Origin: Ditylenchus dipsaci
Taxonomy: Eukaryota; Nematoda; Chromadorea; Rhabditida; Anguinidae
DNA length: 64,000 nucleotides
Direction: 5' to 3'
Assembly: GCA_004194705.1 (NCBI GenBank)
Contig: SADC01000946.1
Location: 1-64,000 of the forward strand
Position numbers and translations under genes: made by a program. Position 1 is the first letter of the stretch. Each line of letters opens with the position of its first letter. Below are positions 45,515 through 56,612 of this stretch, in pieces. Under the pieces are notes generated by a model that had not been told where the DNA came from, ran no database searches, and saw only the letters and a list, made by a program, of their open reading frames with translations.

Positions 45515-45811
45515 ATTTGCTGTCTTGCTGTTCCAGTAATAAATTTGAGAATTTACGGTTCTTTTCAATCATCTCAGATTTTCTCTGCTGCAAATAAAAA
45601 ATAATAAAGCATTTTTATTAAATTCTTTTTTGAAATATCTTGGCGTTTTGTTGTTTTTAAAGTGATTATGTTTTTGAATTTTAAGCCCCTGTGAGAGAGT
45701 GGGGGACTAATAGAGAAAATACGGTATTTCCAGCATTTTCACTACTTGGCAATTACTGGTCATACGTCAGTCCCCTGGAATTTTTTTTAATATTTCGAAA
45801 TTTTCGGATTA

Positions 45812-46180
45812 AATAAAGGACCATGAAACTTGATACGCACAGCAATTTGCAAACTTCGAATTCGCGCAGGACCACCCTAACTTTGTCATAATATTTTCGA
45901 ATTTTTTTTTGTGTCCATTTAACATTTTTGAATTCTGTTTATGGTTAAATTTCAAACACAGAGCCATATAGAAAGCTGTAGAGCCGTGGAAGACGGCTGA
46001 CTTGTCCGATCTGGCATGCTCAAGTAACGTCGGGCTCGACTAGTAAATGGTTTTATATTTTGAAATAATTTTAAATGCAAAATAATAATAATAATTCCAA
46101 AACATTATTGACAAAGTAACGGCGGTCCCGCGCAAATTCGAATTTTGCAAATTGCTTATCAAGTTTCATGGTCCTCTAAA
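45812..46180. mobile_element. TTAA/AGGACCAT MITE
   Basis: AGGACCATGAAACTTGATAC and its inverse (CTTATCAAGTTTCATGGTCC) form the ends. Inner arms AATTTGCAAACTTCGAATTC with GCGCAGGACC are mirrored at 46120-46150. Confidence 0.75.
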
Positions 46181-46404
46181 GCAAAAGCAAAAATTTTTTG
46201 TTCTCCTCCTTTTTTGCCGACTATTTTTTTGGCGACTCCCTTTTTTCCCAAACTGCAATACAAGGTCTGATTGCTTGATCTGTTGCTGGAGATTGATCAG
46301 AGCGTGGACGGCTGGATCTTTCATAATCGCTCAAATACGTTTCCGTCATTTGTTCTTTTTTAATAGCTCTAAAATAAGTCATTTATAAGAAGAAAAGTAG
46401 AATT

Positions 46405-46735
46405 GAATACGCATATAAAAATTCGAAAATGTCAAGTACGCATATGAAAATCCGCAAATGCAGAGTACGCATGTAAAAAGTCCGCAAATTGAATGCTAGA
46501 GTCCGCAAGTAAATAATCCGAAACTGTGCAATCCGCATTTGAAAATCCGCGAATGTAAAGTCTGCAAATGTAAAATCCGTAAAAAAATCCGCAAGTTTTT
46601 AATTCGAAAATGTTGGATCAGCAAGTGTGTATCCGCATTTGAAAGTACGCAAATGTGGAATCCAACTGTGTGAATCCGCATATGACAATCCGCAAATGTG
46701 GAATCCGCATAAAAAAATCCGCAATCGAAAGCTCG
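46405..46735. repeat. Degenerate tandem AATCCGCAAATG repeat
   Basis: About 17 units of 15-20 bp alternate TCCGCAAATGTG and TCCGCATATGAAAA. An open frame on the minus strand rich in Cys, His and Phe is an artefact of the period. Confidence 0.75.
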
Positions 46736-47257
46736 CCGAATTTTATTCTCTGGTATAATATAATGAAGGTTCAACTATAATAAATATCAATTAGATATAC
46801 AAATCTAGCTTTATGTCAATTGATAACCATTTAAATTATTTAGGTGACCACATAGCCCAAAAAAAGTTTTTTCACCAAAAATTTCACCACGTGGACCATC
46901 TACATGTTGAAAGTGTATATACACTTACTTCAGTTGTCTTTTTCTGGGCGAAATCTACTATAACAAATGATTACATTTATTGCAAGAAAAAAATTCCAAA
47001 ATGAATGGATAGAACCTGAAAAAGGAAAATAATTAAGACGGCGAAAAATATTTAAGAACGAAAAACTATATGCAACAAGATTTTAGGCGCGACGAAGTTT
47101 TATTCACCACGAAATTTTGGGCACGACGAAATTATGTCCATGTCCGGCCTAAACAAGGGTGCCAAAATAATGGTGTCCAAAGCAGGATGCACGACTAAGG
47201 GTGCCCAAACAAGAGTTCAATAAATAAGTTGCCACAACAACCTTTAGCTACTAACTT

Positions 47258-49060
47258 TTATTTGACAAAACGACGAAGAACACAGCATCCACGTATAATT
47301 TTTACACTTTTATAATACACATATTTTTCACAGCTAATAGCTCTCCTTTGCACCATAGCTTGAGGAAGCAGCACTTTTCGATCCATCCTTAGGCGCGACT
47401 CTGACACCGTGCCATCAACCACATGGGGACCACCAAGCAAAGCTTTAGATGCCTGAAAGCAGTTGAATAAAACAACGAGAAAGAAACGGTGAAGCTACTT
47501 CATTCGGGAAATATATTCAACATAGCCAAACCCTTTGCTCGTCCAGTTAATGGATCAAATTTCGCTTCATATTTGATAAGAGACCCAAACTTGGAGAAAA
47601 CATCGTATAGCATTTGATCAGTAGTCCTAGGCGACAAACCTCCAACGAATAAATGCTAGTCTGCAGTTTACTGGCCCTTGCATCGATTGGCATGCCGTCA
47701 ATCACATGAGGACGAGCAGTGAGTGCACCGTTTAACTAAAACAACAACTGAAAAACAGTAAACCATTTCAAGCCACTTACTCCTTGCATGGTAGAGAAAG
47801 TAACCCAACCGAAATCTCGCAATATGTTGGTTGTTTGTCACGAGCAATGTTGCAGCTATATACTGGTCCAAATTGCTCAAAGTAATTTTTCAGATGATCT
47901 TCAGACATATTCGGAGGCAATCGGGCAACAAAGAGTGTGAACTCGTGAGTATTGTAACTGACATCAACTTCCTTTCCATCTACGATGTGCGGCAGTGAAC
48001 GCATGGCATTATCCAGCTAAATAGAGCAGTGATTAGTCACAATTATCGGAAAAAAACATCGCGAACCTCCTGCTGAGATGAAAAGCAGACATAGCCAAAG
48101 CAGCGAGTTCGTCCAGTCCATCTCTCCCGCATGACTTCTGATCGCAGCAAATCTCCGAACTGAGAGTAGAATGCATGCAATGATTGATCAGTAGTTGCTG
48201 GCGATAGATTTCCAACATAAAGCGTCAATTCTTTTGGAGCGATGCGCTTAATTTCAACCTGCTTTCTATCGATCACGTGCACATTCAACGATAGGCCTTT
48301 ATTCATCTGAACTGTAAACTAGTAACAGTGAAATACGTAAGAAAGAAACCCGCCTCAGTCTGGTCAGAAAAATGAATAAATGCACAATTTGTACCCTTGA
48401 TTGGATCACGCCTCAGTTGACAAGTAATCATCTTTCCAAAACGAGAGAAGTAGGCTTCCAAAGACTTTTGTGTGGAAGATGGCGACAGCTCAGTTACCAA
48501 AAAGCCAATTTCTTGAAGCGGGCGAATAATGACTTGTCGATTACTGATTAGATGAGGCTGAGAATTTACTACTTTTCCCAACTAAAATAGGGTTTATAAA
48601 CATGTAAAATAAATCGCTCACATTTCACATACCACATACTTGTCAGCAAAGGCAACATAGCCATGCTCTCTAGATCTCACCGTATTTGCCTTCCTCACGA
48701 TTTTTACAGAGAGAACCATGCCATACCGAGAAAAGTACTGACGCACTGATTCCTCAGTAGCGTCTACTGGCAGATCTCCGACAAAAATCTGGTGGTATCG
48801 ACGAAAAGAGCTGACCTGACCAACGCTACCGAAGAGAGACTGTCCGTGCTACTAGCGATCTGATTATCATACACTTGATTAAAGAAAAAACCGCCGCAAA
48901 AATTGCTTATTGAACGAAGAGGACTGATCTGGCATGTAATAGATCGCGGATAAGAACACTTTTGCAAAAGGCTTCTCACCACATGCGACTTCAAAACACG
49001 AATCTAAAATATTTCAAGGAGACTAATTAGTCTAGAAAAAGATCAATTCACCCACCATCA
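47258..49060 (-). CDS. Five-RRM hnRNP-like RNA-binding protein
   Basis: Five RNA-recognition motifs on the minus strand. RRM1, about 48790-48640 (IFVGDLPVDATEESVRQYF, EHGYVAFAD). RRM2, 48580-48345 (FLVTELSPSSTQKSLEAYF, CAFIHFSD). RRM3, 48290-48060 (LTLYVGNLSPATTDQSL, CFGYVCFSS). RRM4, 48000-47780 (TLFVARLPPNMSEDHL). RRM5, 47735-47500 (TTDQMLYDVFSKFGS, plus a shifted GYVEY). Between motifs recurs PH-x-I-D-G-x-x-V (PHLISNRQV, HVIDRKQV, PHIVDGKEV, PHVIDGMPI), the linker known from Musashi/DAZAP1-type proteins. A short tail ends at 47258. Introns are about 50 bases. Two frame breaks in RRM5 (one at a TTT run) fit lost bases. The start is uncertain: a short ATG exon near 49050 and TTTAG acceptor at 49006 are candidates. 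Confidence 0.75.
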
Positions 49061-49139
49061 TTATTTCTAGACTATATCAGCCAAAGCTTGAGCACAGTAA
49101 CAACTTTATAACCTAAACAAAAAGAATGAAGCGACTTGC

Positions 49140-49345
49140 TTAGATAGGACTAGCTTTATTTGTAACTGCAGTCAAACCTCGATATAACCAGCGTTTGGAC
49201 CTCGTATTCGTACTTCTACACGTACTACGAGTACGGAGTACGAGAAGAAATTTCAGAGGTACGATGTACGAGCTAAAATTTCTGTCGTACAAGTACGAAG
49301 TACGAGCAAAAATTTCAGAGGCACGAGGTACGATTACAAACAGCG
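49140..49345. repeat. Mariner-type MITE end plus GTACGAAGTACGAG repeat
   Basis: CAGTCAAACCTCGATATAAC (49170) matches the mariner-type terminal family. It is followed by GTACGAGTACGAAGTACGAG-type units (49205-49330). No right end was found. Confidence 0.5.
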
Positions 49346-49544
49346 TCAAAATTTAAGTATTTATAAGTCACAAAGCAAATTGTGGCGAAGTTTAAATACT
49401 GCAATCAAATTTCGGTAAAAGAAATAAGACGCTACTGTCATATACCATCACCAACTAAAATAGTACCGATTATTTTTATTCTTCTTTAGTACTATTTTGG
49501 TACCGAATATAACTAGTTTACATGAGAAAATGCGACGATACTGG

Positions 49545-50225
49545 CTTATACCCCCCCCCCAAAAGCTACTTTCTTATAACCACCCCCCCCCCCCAAAAAT
49601 CGGACCTACTGTCATATACCCCCCGCCCCCCTCAAAAACCGACTTTTTGGGAGTGTCTAAAAACCATTTTATGCAATAATTTTGCCATAAAGGGACCAGA
49701 AAAGCAGTTTAAAAGGATTATGGGCTGTATTGGGAGGGAAGGGAATAATACAGGGGCCACTTTTTTTTTAGCTGCTTTACCATGTTTTTCAACTCGGGCC
49801 GTGGCAAAATAGACTCTATATGCATTTTATGATCAAGTGTACTTCTCGGAATTATGTCTAAGTAAGTGCGTGCGCGCATCTCTAACTCTCAAGCCGCCTG
49901 CGCCCCCTTCGGGGGCGCAGAGGGCTTTGGGGCTTGGAGTTGAGATCATATGCCTGCACCACAAGTTCCTGGGTTTGAAAGTACCCTTAGACGCTTAGAG
50001 AATTATTACTCTAAGGATCCCAACCATCTCGAGAAGTGGCCCGTGTATTATTCCCTTCCCTCCCAATACAGCCCGCAATCCCATTTAAATTACTTTTCTG
50101 GTCCTTTTATGGCGAAATTATTGTGTAAAAATGGTTTTTGACCATCCCTGAAAAAGTCGGTTTTTGGGGGGGGGGGGTGGTATATTACAGTAGCGCTTTT
50201 GGGGGGGGAGGGGGGTATATTACAG
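49545..50225. mobile_element. Palindrome with poly-C/poly-G arms and hairpin core, family member E
   Basis: C tracts with CTACTGTCATATACC (49550-49630) mirror GGTATATTACAGTAGCG and G tracts (50165-50225). AGGACCAG/CTGGTCC, then GGGCTGTATTGGGAGGGAAG and its inverse (CTTCCCTCCCAATACAGCCC), are the same arm module as in copies A and B. The core at 49856-49945 has TCTAAGTAAGTGCGTGCGCG and the CCCCCTTCGGGGG hairpin; its right outer part is truncated. Confidence 0.7.
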
Positions 50226-50417
50226 TAGCGCCAGAAATAAGTATTTTGCTACTAGATTAAAGTATAGCTCAAATTGTTTTACCCGGTCAAATTATCATTT
50301 TACCCCGACATTTTACCCCTGGAAATTGTTGTTTGATTTAACTTCACCTCACACATGTTATGAATTTTGTCGCTTTTGTTGTTATGTTTACTAAATAAAT
50401 TTAAAATTTGTAGATTG

Positions 50418-50608
50418 GTGATAAATCATCTCCTTTTTCTGGAAGGTGATGAATCGTCCCCTTTTTGTGAAAGGTGATGAATCGTCCCCTTTTTATGGGA
50501 GGTGATGAATCGTCCCCTTTTTATGGGAGTGATGAATCGTCCCCTTTTTATTGGAGGTGATGAATCGTCCCGAGGTGATGAATCGGCCTGGTGATGAATC
50601 GTCACGTA
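50418..50608. repeat. Tandem GGTGATGAATCGTCCCCTTT repeat
   Basis: About seven units of 24-28 bp based on GGTGATGAATCGTCCCC, with the last two shortened. Confidence 0.8.
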
Positions 50609-50884
50609 CCGTGGCTAATGGACATCGAAAAGTATGCATTGGGATTCTTAGAAAAATTGAAGCGTGTATCAGAGCTGGCGGAAGTCATTTTGAATGAGAA
50701 GTATTCATTATAGTTATCGTTTTCTGTCATCGTTTTTGCTGTTATGATTTGTTGTTTTGTGTTCTTCCGTTTATAAAGCCTTATTAGGGACGTTTCCGGG
50801 GCTTGCCACCCAAAAATCCGGAAACGGGCGCTACAATTTTATGCTGCCCGATTTTTTTTTAAATGTTAACGTAATTTTGATACA

Positions 50885-51058
50885 GCCTGTATATGTGTTA
50901 GTGTGACCCCTGGAAAAAAATATGCCTTGGTCCCCCTGTTGTGTTTTAGTGTTGAAGAAAAAAACACAATTTTTTGAAAAAAGCGAACAGGGTGGACCAG
51001 GCATATTTTTTTCGGAGTCCACATCAACATATATCAACACATATAGAGCCAAAAAAAA
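50885..51058. repeat. Inverted repeat around a GCCTTGGTCCCCCTGTT motif
   Basis: GCCTTGGTCCCCCTGTT (50924) faces AACAGGGTGGACCAGGC (50986). Outer blocks TATATGTGTTAGTGTG and ATCAACACATATAGAGCC are also mirrored. The same arrangement recurs at 61190-61855. Confidence 0.65.
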
Positions 51059-51104
51059 ATTTGTATGCAGAAAGCCTATTTCTGAAAATTTGCTTTTTTC
51101 GGAC

Positions 51105-51215
51105 ATCGGTTCGGTTCGGGTACTCGAAATTTCGGGTTTCGGGTACCGGTTCGGTTCGCGTACCCGAAAGTTTTAACCGGTTCCGGTTCGGTTCCTCGAT
51201 TCGGGTACCCAATTT
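51105..51215. repeat. GGTTCGGGTACC-type tandem repeat
   Basis: Overlapping units GGTTCGGTTCGGGTAC and TCGGGTTTCGGGTACC recur several times. They produce long open frames on both strands without coding signal. Confidence 0.65.
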
Positions 51216-51578
51216 TCGGGTACCCCACAACCCTGAAAAGGCACTACTTGAGGTTCCCTGGTAAGATAAGGTTGCTAAGCTAATCGATCATGGTGAGCAC
51301 GAATCCGCTGTCAAAATTTCAAAATTATCAGTGTCTATTTCATTGTGGGCAACTTTTAACTCGAAAAGTGACTTATCTTACAAAAATCAGACCAGTGATT
51401 CAAGTCCAGATGTTCCGAATTACGAACGAAAACACTGCGTTGTAGTTGTAGATTGTCGCCAATAAAGTGTAAGTAGATAAATTCTGTATTGCGATCGGTC
51501 AACCTTTATCCGCCTTATTTTGTCTTCTTGGTGTCATCTTTCACAGCTTCTTTTAATAGATTGGAAAACCTTCATTAA

Positions 51579-52056
51579 CCTAGGATGACCACGTTGACCA
51601 CAAAGTGGTCATGTCATATTTGCAAAGCTTGTTTGGCGTTCATAAAACACATTAAGAAAAAAAAGTATGAATCTAGGAAGGTATTGATCTCAGCTACAAA
51701 ATGAGATATTTTGCAAGCTGAGAGGACACCACCGGCTGAAATATGAATCCTTTTATAGTGACATAGGCTGCTGACCACGTTGACCACATTGTGGTCATTA
51801 ACTATAAATATAAATTTGGAATGCTGGTGGATTGCGAACTCAATGAGTCTGATTATTTTTCCACTATTAATTTTTTAGATGGGTTACAATAAATGTTTGA
51901 TATCCCTTTGTGTAAACGATCAGAAAATTATTATAAATCATAAGAACATTCTGCTCGGCTTGTAACCCATCATATTTCAAAATTGAATTCTTTGATAATG
52001 ACCACAAAGTAGTCAACGTGGTCAGTGGCGACCATTTCAACGTGGTCGTCCTAGGG
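51579..52056. mobile_element. piggyBac-type MITE, TTAA-flanked, CCTAGG termini
   Basis: TTAA (51575-51578) then CCTAGGATGACCACGTTGAC; the right end is AACGTGGTCGTCCTAGGG then TTAA (52057-52060). The first bases CCTAG next to TTAA fit piggyBac termini. Subterminal GACCACAAAGTGGTCA palindromes occur on both sides. The size is 478 bp and no transposase is seen. Confidence 0.8.
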
Positions 52057-52179
52057 TTAAAGTAAAACGTCAGATCGACTCATGTGCGTGTTGCGCGTTC
52101 TTTTCTAGCCAATATTTATACATCTCCGTGTCATATATATTTGAACGCTTCAGTCTTTAATCGCTTTTTTAGAGAAACG

Positions 52180-54051
52180 ATGCAAAACAGTTCCACCGTT
52201 AACCCAAATCAAGCTGAGGCAGATGTTACTAAGGATCCTTACGACCAACAAAAGAACTTCAGCGAACGATTAGACCAAATAGAAGCAATGATGAATGAAA
52301 AATTCTTGAACATCGGTGGTTCAATTCAAAGTGTTCAAGCTACAATGAATAAAATTATCTGAATATTGGTGAATCAGTCCTGAAAATCCAAGCGCTGGTG
52401 GCTGAGAAGAAAGAAGCTAGTTCTATCAAAAGAGGTAGGCAACGACAAAGCTTACTTTTAATTTTTCCCATACTTGTTTGAGACTTGAAGCAGGGCGTGT
52501 TGCATGCACTTTCAATATCGATCATATCCCGAAAGAAGATAATAGCTCTGTAAGTTCAGAAACGGTTTATCGTGCAGGCGCATCTTGGTGCGTTTCTATC
52601 TTCTCTCCTACTTTTTTTTTCTTGATTTCTGATTTATTACTTTCAGGTGCTGAATGTTTGCAAAACCGAAAAGGGGAAAAAGCTGGGAGCGTATCTTCAT
52701 CACAAGGCCGACTCGGTTAACATTTCTTACGATACAAATGTCACTATTCGGCTGCTCGGATCACCAAGAATCGTGGAATCAAAGGTGAAATTTACACTTC
52801 GAGCAAGGTCGTATAAAATCATTGGTTGCGAATTTTTTCCGAGTGGAATTACAGGGTTAATTAACAGTATGCACTGCGTAAAGTCGCTCTGAATAATTAT
52901 TTATATTTAATTTCCACGCTTAAATATAACTTATGCCTCTGGTGAAAACCTAATATACGACATTGCTGGGACAGTTGGTTGTGCAACAAAGTTTCAGTAG
53001 TTCTAGAGGTAATTTTTTTAGTTTAAGTCATTCTTCTCAAATGAATGGTCGTCTCGAGGCTGGCCTTTTTTCATTCATTGGTCTAAACTTGTCAATTTCA
53101 CCAATGGATTTGTCGACGGCAAAGGCAATTTCAAGTTTGAGGTCGAATTTTCAGTCACAGGGAGTACAATTACGTATGAAGTTTACACTTCCAACAAGCA
53201 ACCAAGCGTAATCGATCATCCTTTTTAGGTGTGCTCTGCTGAATCCTCAATTTCTCACTAATGGTTTTGTGGAGTCGGACTACACTCTGCTGGTGGAAGG
53301 TCGTCGTTTTCCAGTCAACAAAGGGGTTCGTTTTGATATTATGCGCTCATCAAATCCATCTTTTTATGTTGTGATTTTCTGATATTTCTATCAGATTACA
53401 GCCTATTCGAATAGTATTGATTTCTCAAAATTTATCCCGACTACTGTGAAAAAAATCTCGGTCGTTTTTTAACGCGCTGGCATGCTTTCCCAAAACTTCT
53501 AGGCAATCCATCATTATAGATCCTGTATTTTAGCTTCTTGCGGCGTACTCAAATTACTTCAAGACGTTATTTTTCGGTGAATTCCGGGAAAAGTATCAAG
53601 ACCAGATAGAGCTGAAAGAAACATGTGCTAAAGAATTTCTTTATCTCCTGAAAGTCATATATCCTCCGTTTAGTGATGCGGATGTTAATCGTAAGCTTTC
53701 CCTTTGTCGCTTAAGCCATTTGTATTGTTTAGAAAACAGCCTGGAAAGCCTGCTGCGTTTGGCTGATTTCTATCAAATGAAAGTTGTCTTGGATCGGTGC
53801 TCGCAATACCTCAAAAGGTGTGCTATCAGCGAAATTTCCTTACACGATAAATTGGTGTACGCACAAAATTATCATCTTTCGGAACTGCTGGTTTGTCTGC
53901 TCCTTCTACCTAATCTTTAAGTGAGTTTTTTTAGGAGAATTGCATTAAAGAATACAAGACATTCGATGATGTGAAGAAACTTCGGGCAAGTGGACGATAT
54001 TATTTTTTGAATAATGATATCAAGCTTCGAATCTATGAAAATTTCACTTGA
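52180..54051 (+). CDS. MATH-BTB domain protein with N-terminal coiled coil
   Basis: Likely a CUL3 ubiquitin-ligase adaptor, by analogy with nematode bath genes. The first ATG (52180) follows TTTTTTAGAG. Exon 1 (to 52434) is a coiled coil (RLDQIEAMMNEKFLNIGGSI); one A is missing in AAAA near 52352. Exon 2 (52491-52587) and the next (from 52647) give the first MATH half (YRAGASW, VLNVCKTEKGKKLGAYLHH). About 53060-53215 has FTNGFVDGKGNFKFEVEF, the end of MATH. From 53231 BTB begins (NGFVESDYTLLVEGRRFPVN), then 53534-53690 (AYSNYFKTLFFGEF, EFLYLLKVIYP), 53733-53890 (LLRLADFYQMKVVLDRCSQY) and 53935-54051 (ENCIKEYKTFDDVKKL, to TGA). The MATH middle exons show extra frame breaks, and junctions there are uncertain. 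Confidence 0.75.
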
Positions 54052-54239
54052 ATAGGATGCAAATGTTGACCACTTTGATTTTATATTTATCACAGTTGTT
54101 ATTGAAAGTGTTTTGTTTGAAATAAAAAAATTGAATTTGGCGTGTTCTCTTGACTCTAATGATTTTTTTGGTTATAGCACTCAGATTCTGTCGGTACGTT
54201 GCACATTATTTCCGCGATCACAATATCTCTGGGCAGCAT

Positions 54240-54399
54240 TACCGTATAAGCTCTATTAATCCCCACCCACTAGTAATCCCCCACCCCTCATTTTTTTGAT
54301 TAGGATTGCATAGTTAAGGCCATTTTCGATTCACATTTTCAAAAATTTTCAAGGGTTGGAAAATATTCCCCCTGGGGGTTTAAAAGAGGTTATACGGTA
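54240..54399. mobile_element. TACCGTATTT-family MITE
   Basis: TACCGTATAAGCTCTATTAA mirrors TAAAAGAGGTTATACGGTA. The interior CATTTTCAAAAATTTTCAAG block and a CCCCCTGGGGG junction are the family signature. Confidence 0.75.
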
Positions 54400-54644
54400 T
54401 CTTCAGTACTTAATACTACCGTACAAATCTGATTGTACGAATCCTTCTCACGAGGGACCATCAGGGTGTGATTTTGATTACCCTATCGCGGGAATTGTTT
54501 TTTGCATATTCTTGTGGAGCATGTATGACTTTCCAGTGAAACTTGGCCAATGAGGCGATATTAATGCAAAAAGTGGTACAACCCCTAAATTAAAATTATG
54601 AAATGACCGTGATACGGGATTTTTCACCACCAAATGCAAATTTT

Positions 54645-54725
54645 TTTTGATTAGGATTGCATAGTTAAGGCCATTTTCGATTCACATTTTCAAAAATTTT
54701 CAAGGGTTGAAAAATATTCCCCCGG
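54645..54725. repeat. Partial copy of the preceding MITE interior
   Basis: About 80 bp (TTTTGATTAGGATTGCATAG through a TTTTCAAGGGTTG block) repeat bases 54292-54372 almost exactly. Both termini are missing. Confidence 0.7.
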
Positions 54726-54954
54726 TATCATGGTTTTTTTTGAACATATTTATTCAATGACTTTCGTTCACAAAATTTTCATTTTCTAGTTTCATTCATT
54801 TCGTACACAAAATGACCGCTAGAATCTAGGGAAGATTTTGGTAGTGAAAAATCCTGAAATTAATATCTAAATATAGTATTACTAGCTGAACAGGCGCCAA
54901 ACGGCGCCTATCAATTTAAAATGTTTTTAAAAGGTGAGTATTGACCAGGGCACG

Positions 54955-55135
54955 TATATTTTTTTTTTTGAAAATAAGGACTTTTGGTCAAAATAAGGAC
55001 ATTTTCGGGTATAAGCTATTTTATCCAGTGCTTATTGCGTTTTTGCTGCCAAAAATAAGATCTTGACTAAAAATTCTAAAAAAAAAGATTTGGAATCCCA
55101 AAATAAGGACAAATCTTATTAATAAGGACGTTTAC
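54955..55135. repeat. Dispersed AAATAAGGACA repeat, copy 2
   Basis: Same block order as 21415-21585: AATAAGGACATTTTCGG, GTGCTTATTGCG, TCTTGACTAAAAA, AAATAAGGACAAATCTTA. Confidence 0.6.
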
Positions 55136-55499
55136 GTGACCTGGTATTAACCCATATTTGCCGGTTGGCCAAATGTTGGCCACGTTTTGGAGGGTTTTCA
55201 GGAACCGATAATCTTTCGGCATATAAACATTCTCTTTTTCATAAGATAAAACCATCCTTGTGCTACTAATATTACTTTTCAGGTCAATAAAAAGTTCGGA
55301 GTTTTACGGAAGAAAAATTCAACTAAAACATGCAAAATTTTTCAAAACCATGATATATCATGGTGCAAAACCAAAGTTCTCGAAAAATCATCGATACAGG
55401 TCTCATGAAGCCAAATTTTTTTGTTCAATAATTCAAAACATATTGCGTATTTCCGAGTTTCTTCCTTAACTTTCCTGTAAAAAAAGCAAAAATCTTTTC

Positions 55500-55850
55500 C
55501 ATATAGAAGAAGCGTGAGGCGACGGTAGAAAAGGGTTAATTCACAGAAAATACCTAATCAAACTCGTAAAACTAAATAACAATTTTTATTCCGAAACAAA
55601 AACACGCATAACAACAGTATGGATTTCTTTCGTTTTTCGCCCCCGCATTTAGAGTCTTCCCTGCTTTGTATTTGCATAAAGAGTACATCAGCCCCCGCAT
55701 TGAGAGTTTTGTCCCTGCTTCCGATATGCTTGAAAAAATTGTCCGCCCCCGCCTTGACGGCCCTCTTTTAGTTTACTCGCCCCGACATTAAAAGTACCGA
55801 TTGCCTTTGTTGCACCATCACAGTGTGTTGAAAATAAAAGGCTAAATTTT
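55500..55850. other. GCCCCCGCATT-containing spacer, no gene
   Basis: Three or four imperfect repeats of CGCCCCCGCATTGAGAGT about 60 bp apart lie between two AT-rich stretches. No gene is recognised. Confidence 0.45.
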
Positions 55851-55851
55851 A

Positions 55852-56240
55852 TTAATCCTTAAGCAATACCTCCTTCAAAACAATATTTTTAACCTGATTA
55901 AAATGTTCAGGGTTCACAGCTACTTTAATAAACTCCCAAGCTCTCGCTCGAGAAAATCCCACATAAGTCATGCCGTGCGAAAACGCAGGATCGCTTAAGT
56001 CTAATCCTACAAAGTCGATTGTTTGACCTTGACTTTTATTAATTGTCATAGAAAAACACGGTTTGACTGGGAATTATTTTCTTTTTAGCTCGAATGGAAA
56101 CTTTGAACTCGTCAAAGACAATTTCGGAATGAACACTATTTCTCCCATTTTTTCACCAGTTAAAAGTTTGCACTCTAAAATTTGAACAAACCATTTAGCG
56201 AAGCAGTATTCATGGCGCCCCGTCTGACAGCAATGGATAC
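55852..56240 (-). pseudogene. Helitron/PIF1-type helicase, C-terminal fragment
   Basis: The minus strand reads FVQILECKLLTGEKMGEIVF and IPKLSLTSSKFPFELKRK, then after a frame change MTINKSQGQTIDFVGLDLSD, FSHGMTYVGFSRA and a stop at 55852. TINKSQGQT and SHGMTYVGFSRA are the last helicase motifs of the PIF1-like helicases of Helitrons. Walker motifs and the Rep nuclease are not nearby, so only the C-terminus remains. I did not find a CTRR-type hairpin terminus next to it. Confidence 0.75.
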
Positions 56241-56377
56241 ACACTCCCACTCATTTTCGCATCAATATCTGCTGGAAAAATACACGCATCAAAACTTGAA
56301 AATATAAATGTACAATAATACATACTGGTACCAGTTTCAATGTTTTTGCTGGGAAAGTTTTGCCCTTTTAGTTTCAC

Positions 56378-56612
56378 TTGGATTTAAAATTTTTTTACGT
56401 TTTCCGGTTCCAAAACCTGTTTTTCTAATTCCGGCATCCTGAAGACGGTTTGAAAGTGGTAAAGTTAGGTTTTGCTAAATTTTACAAAAACTGGAAAAGT
56501 ACCATCAAAACGTAATTTTACTACTGTCAAACCATCTTTAAAATGCTCGAATTAGTAAAGAAAGCAAGTTTTTGAGTCCAAAAACGTAAAAAATCGATCC
56601 AAGTAGACTACG
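56378..56612. repeat. Palindrome with GTTTTCCGGTTCCAAAAC arms
   Basis: The left arm (TTTACGTTTTCCGGTTCCAA, AATTCCGGCATCCTGAAGAC, GGTTTGAAAGTGGTAAAG) mirrors the right (TACTGTCAAACCATCTTTAA, CTCGAATTAGTAAAG). The same modules occur at 8350-8580 in the right arm of the big palindrome. Confidence 0.65.

Larger units (their letters stand above)
42023..45726. mobile_element. Candidate 3.7-kb DNA transposon with TACCGTATTTTCTC termini
   Basis: TACCGTATTTTCTCCATTA at 42023 mirrors TAATAGAGAAAATACGGTA at 45726. A second inverted match lies further in: GGGGCTTAAAATTCAAAAAC at 43343 against GTTTTTGAATTTTAAGCCCC at 45673. The gene at 43963-45514 lies between. The left side is enlarged by a nested palindrome (42060-42460), a GGGGATTATTAGAGAGTG array (43260-43340) and unrelated DNA, so the true left boundary is uncertain. 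Confidence 0.55.

Noticed and set aside
46496..46774. Minus-strand frame rich in Cys, His, Phe suggestive of a small zinc protein
   Set aside because: Coincides with the AATCCGCAAATG tandem repeat.
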